Source: Candidatus Aminicenantota bacterium
GTDB taxonomy: Bacteria > Acidobacteriota > Aminicenantia > UBA2199
Assembly (NCBI GenBank): GCA_020355945.1
Contig: CP070627.1
Span: forward strand, 6,015,011 to 6,024,244
Length of the DNA: 9,234 bases
Reading direction: 5' to 3'
Part shown: piece after piece, positions 7,357 through 9,234 of the stretch
How positions within the stretch are numbered: the first letter of the stretch is position 1
Layout: each line of letters starts with the position of its first letter
Program-made: the position numbers and the translations under genes
Notes under the pieces: generated by a model
What the model saw: only the letters and a program-made list of their open reading frames with translations
The model's database searches: none
What the model was told of the DNA's origin: nothing

Positions 7357-7361
7357 ACCGG

Positions 7362-7384
7362 ATTTTTTTAGCCACAGAGACAAA
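7362..7384. repeat. CACAGAG-type repeat, second flank of the TPR frame
   Basis: ATTTTTTTAGCCACAGAG at 7362-7379 repeats, in the same orientation, the start of the element at 6132-6148 with one extra T. Only one CACAGAG unit is kept before the sequence diverges. Together the two copies bracket the TPR frame. This falls in the 46-bp gap between the TPR stop and the convergent toxin remnant. Confidence 0.6.
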
Positions 7385-7402
7385 AGCGGTATCTCCTGGC
7401 AA

Positions 7403-7632
7403 TCATGATCCCTCTAAAATTTCAATTTCTATCGTTGTACGATTCAAAAACTTCTTAAAATCTTTATCAAAAGTGACCAATTTGTTGCAGTATTGTTCAG
7501 CGACTTTTAGATGAATTCCATCATTAATATTCCTGCAAAAATTTATCTCTTTGCAAAGAGCGTATGCATCTTTTAATATATTTTTATCGATTGTGTGATA
7601 TAGATCAATAAGTTCGTATCAACATAAACCAT
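7403..7632 (-). pseudogene. PIN-domain (VapC-like) toxin gene, frameshifted and internally deleted
   Basis: An ATG at 7632, overlapping the antitoxin 3' end by 14 nt, gives MVYVDTNLLI, the standard PIN opening with its first catalytic Asp (D5). That frame then stops after 19 codons. In the next frame, from about 7606 to the TGA at 7403-7405, sits a PIN C-terminal half: INDGIHLKVAEQYCNKLVTFDKDFKKF, with the NDxxHLxxA and TFDKDF acidic motifs. The two halves meet at about 7604-7608. Joined, they would make only about 77 residues against roughly 130 usual for the family, and the middle section with the conserved Glu is missing. I therefore infer a deletion of some 50 codons together with a frame change. 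The C-terminal half shares its frame with the antitoxin but lies beyond the antitoxin stop. Active VapC toxins are Mg-dependent RNases; this copy should be inactive. Confidence 0.75.
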
Positions 7633-7870
7633 TATTCATCTCATTCATAATATCATCAATATTGATATTCTTATCAATTTTAAGATTCCTTTTTTTGGCA
7701 TTTTCTACCAACTGGTCAAATTGCTTTAACTTATCTGTTTTGAGATTATTGGGCAATGTACCCGCATAGGGCAGCACAATTATTTCAACCTGCTTTTCTC
7801 TAAACTCTTCAGGGATTCTGATCGTGACTGTATCGGCACCTGCTGTTATTATTTCTCTAATCGCTTGCAT
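7619..7870 (-). CDS. VapB-like antitoxin, partner of the adjacent PIN toxin remnant
   Basis: 83 residues from ATG 7870, chosen because AAGGAG (7877-7882) lies 6 nt upstream; a longer reading from 7900 begins ahead of that site. The N-terminal half, MQAIREIITAGADTVTIRIPEEFREKQVEIIVLP, looks like a beta-rich DNA-binding/dimerisation segment of an AbrB-like or related antitoxin. The C-terminal half, from about residue 40, is charged and probably disordered until it binds toxin. The last 14 nt overlap the PIN toxin start, a classic translationally coupled antitoxin-toxin order. Such antitoxins bind the toxin and repress their own operon. The frame is intact although its toxin is destroyed, so it is an orphan that may still bind DNA or related toxins elsewhere. 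Family assignment rests mainly on gene order. Confidence 0.75.
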   Translation of the reverse strand: MQAIREIITAGADTVTIRIPEEFREKQVEIIVLPYAGTLPNNLKTDKLKQFDQLVENAKKRNLKIDKNINIDDIMNEMNNGLC

Positions 7871-7876
7871 TTTATA

Positions 7877-7882
7877 CTCCTT
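7877..7882 (-). promoter_or_regulatory. Ribosome binding site deciding the antitoxin start
   Basis: AAGGAG on the minus strand, 6 nt upstream of ATG 7870. It lies inside the longer alternative frame starting at 7900, so it favours the 83-residue product. Confidence 0.75.
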
Positions 7883-8032
7883 ACAACTATATATTAACAT
7901 ATTTTACACCATTTTCTCCTTTTTTTATACAGGTTTAATTTTTTTTCTCGTAATGAAGAAAAAAACATCCCATGGGGAGAAACCCGATTTTTTTCAAGCT
8001 TTGACTTTAGCAGCCGCTTATGGTATTTTGTG

Positions 8033-8062
8033 AAAGACATAAGGGACAAAGACATAAGGGAC
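8033..8062. repeat. 15-bp perfect tandem duplication
   Basis: AAAGACATAAGGGAC occurs twice head to tail (8033-8047 and 8048-8062), followed by AGGCAG. It lies in non-coding DNA. The ACATAAGGGAC core looks like another short dispersed repeat family, but only this locus is visible. Confidence 0.75.
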
Positions 8063-8139
8063 AGGCAGATTTTTTGACTTTTCAATTATGAGTTGATTTT
8101 TTTCCCCCTTTGTGTTAAATATAAGTGTACTGACACTGA

Positions 8140-8166
8140 ATAAATTGGGTAAATACCCAAATTTAT
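8140..8166. promoter_or_regulatory. Inverted repeat in the leader of the HD-domain gene
   Basis: TTGGGTA-AA-TACCCAA at 8145-8160 is a perfect 7-bp inverted repeat with a 2-bp centre. Allowing a one-base bulge, the arms extend to ATAAATTGGGTA and TACCCAAATTTAT. It ends directly at the ribosome site, so it could be a repressor operator or an mRNA hairpin that shields translation initiation. Confidence 0.5.
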
Positions 8167-8172
8167 AGGAGG
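8167..8172 (+). promoter_or_regulatory. Ribosome binding site supporting a GTG start
   Basis: AGGAGG, 6 nt upstream of the GTG at 8179. This strong site is the reason for choosing GTG rather than the internal ATG at codon 27. Confidence 0.8.
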
Positions 8173-8178
8173 TAATAA

Positions 8179-9234
8179 GTGCGGCTCCTGGAATCCTCTA
8201 TCGAAAAGTTTAAAAAGAAAACAGGTTTTACCCTGCCCAATATAGAGCCTGAAGGTATGAACCTATGGAATTTAAAGCAATTTGACCTGGCTGTTAATAT
8301 CTTTAATCGTGTAATTGATATAATCAGTGCTAGCCGTTATAAACAGCCTCAAAAAGATGATTTGAAGAACGCATTGGCATACCTTTTTGAAAAAGCATTA
8401 CCTTTTTTTGTTGATGGCATGGATAAAAATCCGATTCATCACAATGTCCAGGTTGTTGAGAATATGCTGATAATTGCTATCCAGGAAACAAAATCACACC
8501 GCCTCGATAAATCCTACAAATTTGTAAGAAAAGCTGCGGTTCTTGCTTTACTACATGATATAGGCAGTGGTTTTTCTAATCCTGGTCTCCGGAAAATTAA
8601 AAGCAGTGATATTAAAGATCGAGAACAAGAGTTATTTAAGGGAGAAATGCCAAAAGAAGAAATTGAGAAAGAGATCAGTGGTTTAATAGAAAAAGCCGTG
8701 GAATATCGCATGGTACATATGATAGAAGGAGCGAAGATTGCAGAAAATTTATTGAACGAATTTAATCGTGATCAAAAAAAATTTAACGGGGTAACTTTTA
8801 ATGAAAGGGATATCCAGGACATAAAAAAATGTATTGAAAGGCATGATCTTCCCTGTATTGCAGAATACTATGTTACGCTGGGAAAACCCTGTAATAAGAA
8901 TTACTTGATTCAATTAGATAATCCCCTGGCTGTTATTCTTAGAGAGGCGGATAGATTGTGGATGGTTTCCAAAGAAGGCCTGGAAAAGGACTTATTTGAG
9001 GATTTAGAGAAAAACAAGAAACCCGAGCCTCTTCTAAAATTAAAGCATAATGTCAATAGATTCAAAGAGGAAACACTTTTCCGGACTAAATCCGGTTTAA
9101 AATTGTTAAAACAATACCTATTGCAAAGAATTGATGAATTAAACATCAAGTACGATCGAAAGAATACAAATATAATAGAATTCGTTTTACAAAAAGAAAA
9201 TGGGGTCGGTGCGTGGGAATGTTGGAATGTGAGC
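8179..9234 (+). CDS. HD-domain metal-dependent phosphohydrolase (C-terminus cut by window edge)
   Basis: Open from GTG 8179 to the right edge, exactly 352 codons without a stop, so the protein is incomplete. Residues 1-80 are a helical lead-in with no motif I recognise. Residues about 85-262 form an HD domain: H87/H88 in NPIHHNVQVVENML, the H126-D127 doublet in LLHDIG, H180 in MVHMIEGAKIAENLL, H222 in CIERHD and D258 in READRL. That set is enough to bind one or two metals. HD enzymes cleave phosphoester bonds in nucleotides, cyclic dinucleotides or nucleic acids; the substrate here cannot be read. The rest is a lysine/glutamate-rich helical segment with QYLLQRIDELNIKY near 313-326. The gene is AT-rich and starts a plus-strand unit divergent from the toxin-antitoxin remnant, with an inverted repeat ahead of it. 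Catalytic domain certain, role unknown. Confidence 0.85.
   Translation, partial: MRLLESSIEKFKKKTGFTLPNIEPEGMNLWNLKQFDLAVNIFNRVIDIISASRYKQPQKDDLKNALAYLFEKALPFFVDGMDKNPIHHNVQVVENMLIIAIQETKSHRLDKSYKFVRKAAVLALLHDIGSGFSNPGLRKIKSSDIKDREQELFKGEMPKEEIEKEISGLIEKAVEYRMVHMIEGAKIAENLLNEFNRDQKKFNGVTFNERDIQDIKKCIERHDLPCIAEYYVTLGKPCNKNYLIQLDNPLAVILREADRLWMVSKEGLEKDLFEDLEKNKKPEPLLKLKHNVNRFKEETLFRTKSGLKLLKQYLLQRIDELNIKYDRKNTNIIEFVLQKENGVGAWECWNVS

Larger units (their letters stand above)
7871..8178. other. Divergent intergenic region, AT-rich
   Basis: 308 bases between the minus-strand antitoxin and the plus-strand HD-domain gene. It holds the antitoxin leader, a 15-bp tandem duplication (8033-8062) and an operator-like inverted repeat (8140-8166). 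A tentative plus-strand promoter is TTGATT (8093-8098) with TTAAAT (8115-8120) at 16 nt spacing; TATAAG (8120-8125) is an alternative -10. The open frame across 7824-8033 lacks a ribosome site and overlaps the antitoxin, so I do not call it a gene. Confidence 0.6.

Noticed and set aside
6132..7384. Insertion sequence bounded by the CACAGAG repeats
   Set aside because: The repeats are direct, not inverted, no transposase is encoded, and the same repeat family occurs at other gene ends.
7403..7618. A separate intact small gene in the antitoxin frame
   Set aside because: No start codon with a ribosome site follows the antitoxin stop in that frame; its content is the C-terminal half of a PIN domain, so it belongs to the broken toxin.
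7824..8033. Plus-strand 69-codon hydrophobic frame
   Set aside because: Its start lies antisense inside the antitoxin gene and no ribosome site precedes it; hydrophobicity comes from T-rich DNA.

Overview
The window looks like chromosomal DNA of an uncultured, probably Gram-negative bacterium of moderate GC. Two exported von Willebrand A (vWA) proteins, many short dispersed repeats between genes, degenerate tetratricopeptide (TPR) coding sequence and a decayed toxin-antitoxin pair resemble repeat-rich genomes such as Acidobacteriota/Aminicenantes or Desulfobacterota. That placement is an impression from style only; no marker gene is present.

Layout. Positions 1-2234 hold a two-gene minus-strand operon: first a secreted vWA protein with a charged coiled-coil tail (2234 to 1080), then a VIT + vWA protein (1012 leftward) cut by the window edge. 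Positions 2235-2810 are the divergent intergenic region, filled with dispersed repeats: two diverged copies of a roughly 125-bp element, REP/BIME-like twin hairpins and a G-run/C-run hairpin. Positions 2811-6131 encode the most interesting gene, a 1106-residue fusion of an Endonuclease Q-type PHP nuclease with zinc knuckle to a complete UvrD/PcrA-type superfamily 1 helicase; it ends in a possible sliding-clamp-binding peptide. Positions 6178-7356 carry a TPR-rich reading frame that looks like the 3' part of a larger gene. Its 5' end is made of non-coding tandem repeats, and it is bracketed by two copies of a short dispersed repeat. Positions 7403-7870 (minus) are a VapBC-like module: an intact antitoxin gene followed, with a 14-nt overlap, by a PIN-domain toxin gene that is frameshifted and internally deleted. 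Positions 7871-8178 are intergenic, with a 15-bp tandem duplication and an operator-like inverted repeat. Positions 8179-9234 are the start of an HD-domain metal-dependent phosphohydrolase running off the right edge.

How they fit together. The only clearly coupled sets are the vWA operon (cell-envelope, metal-dependent adhesion or assembly roles) and the VapBC remnant. The EndoQ-helicase fusion stands alone and implies a single-polypeptide DNA repair machine: recognition and nicking of deaminated bases or abasic sites plus strand unwinding. No RNA gene, CRISPR array, transposase or integrase was seen.
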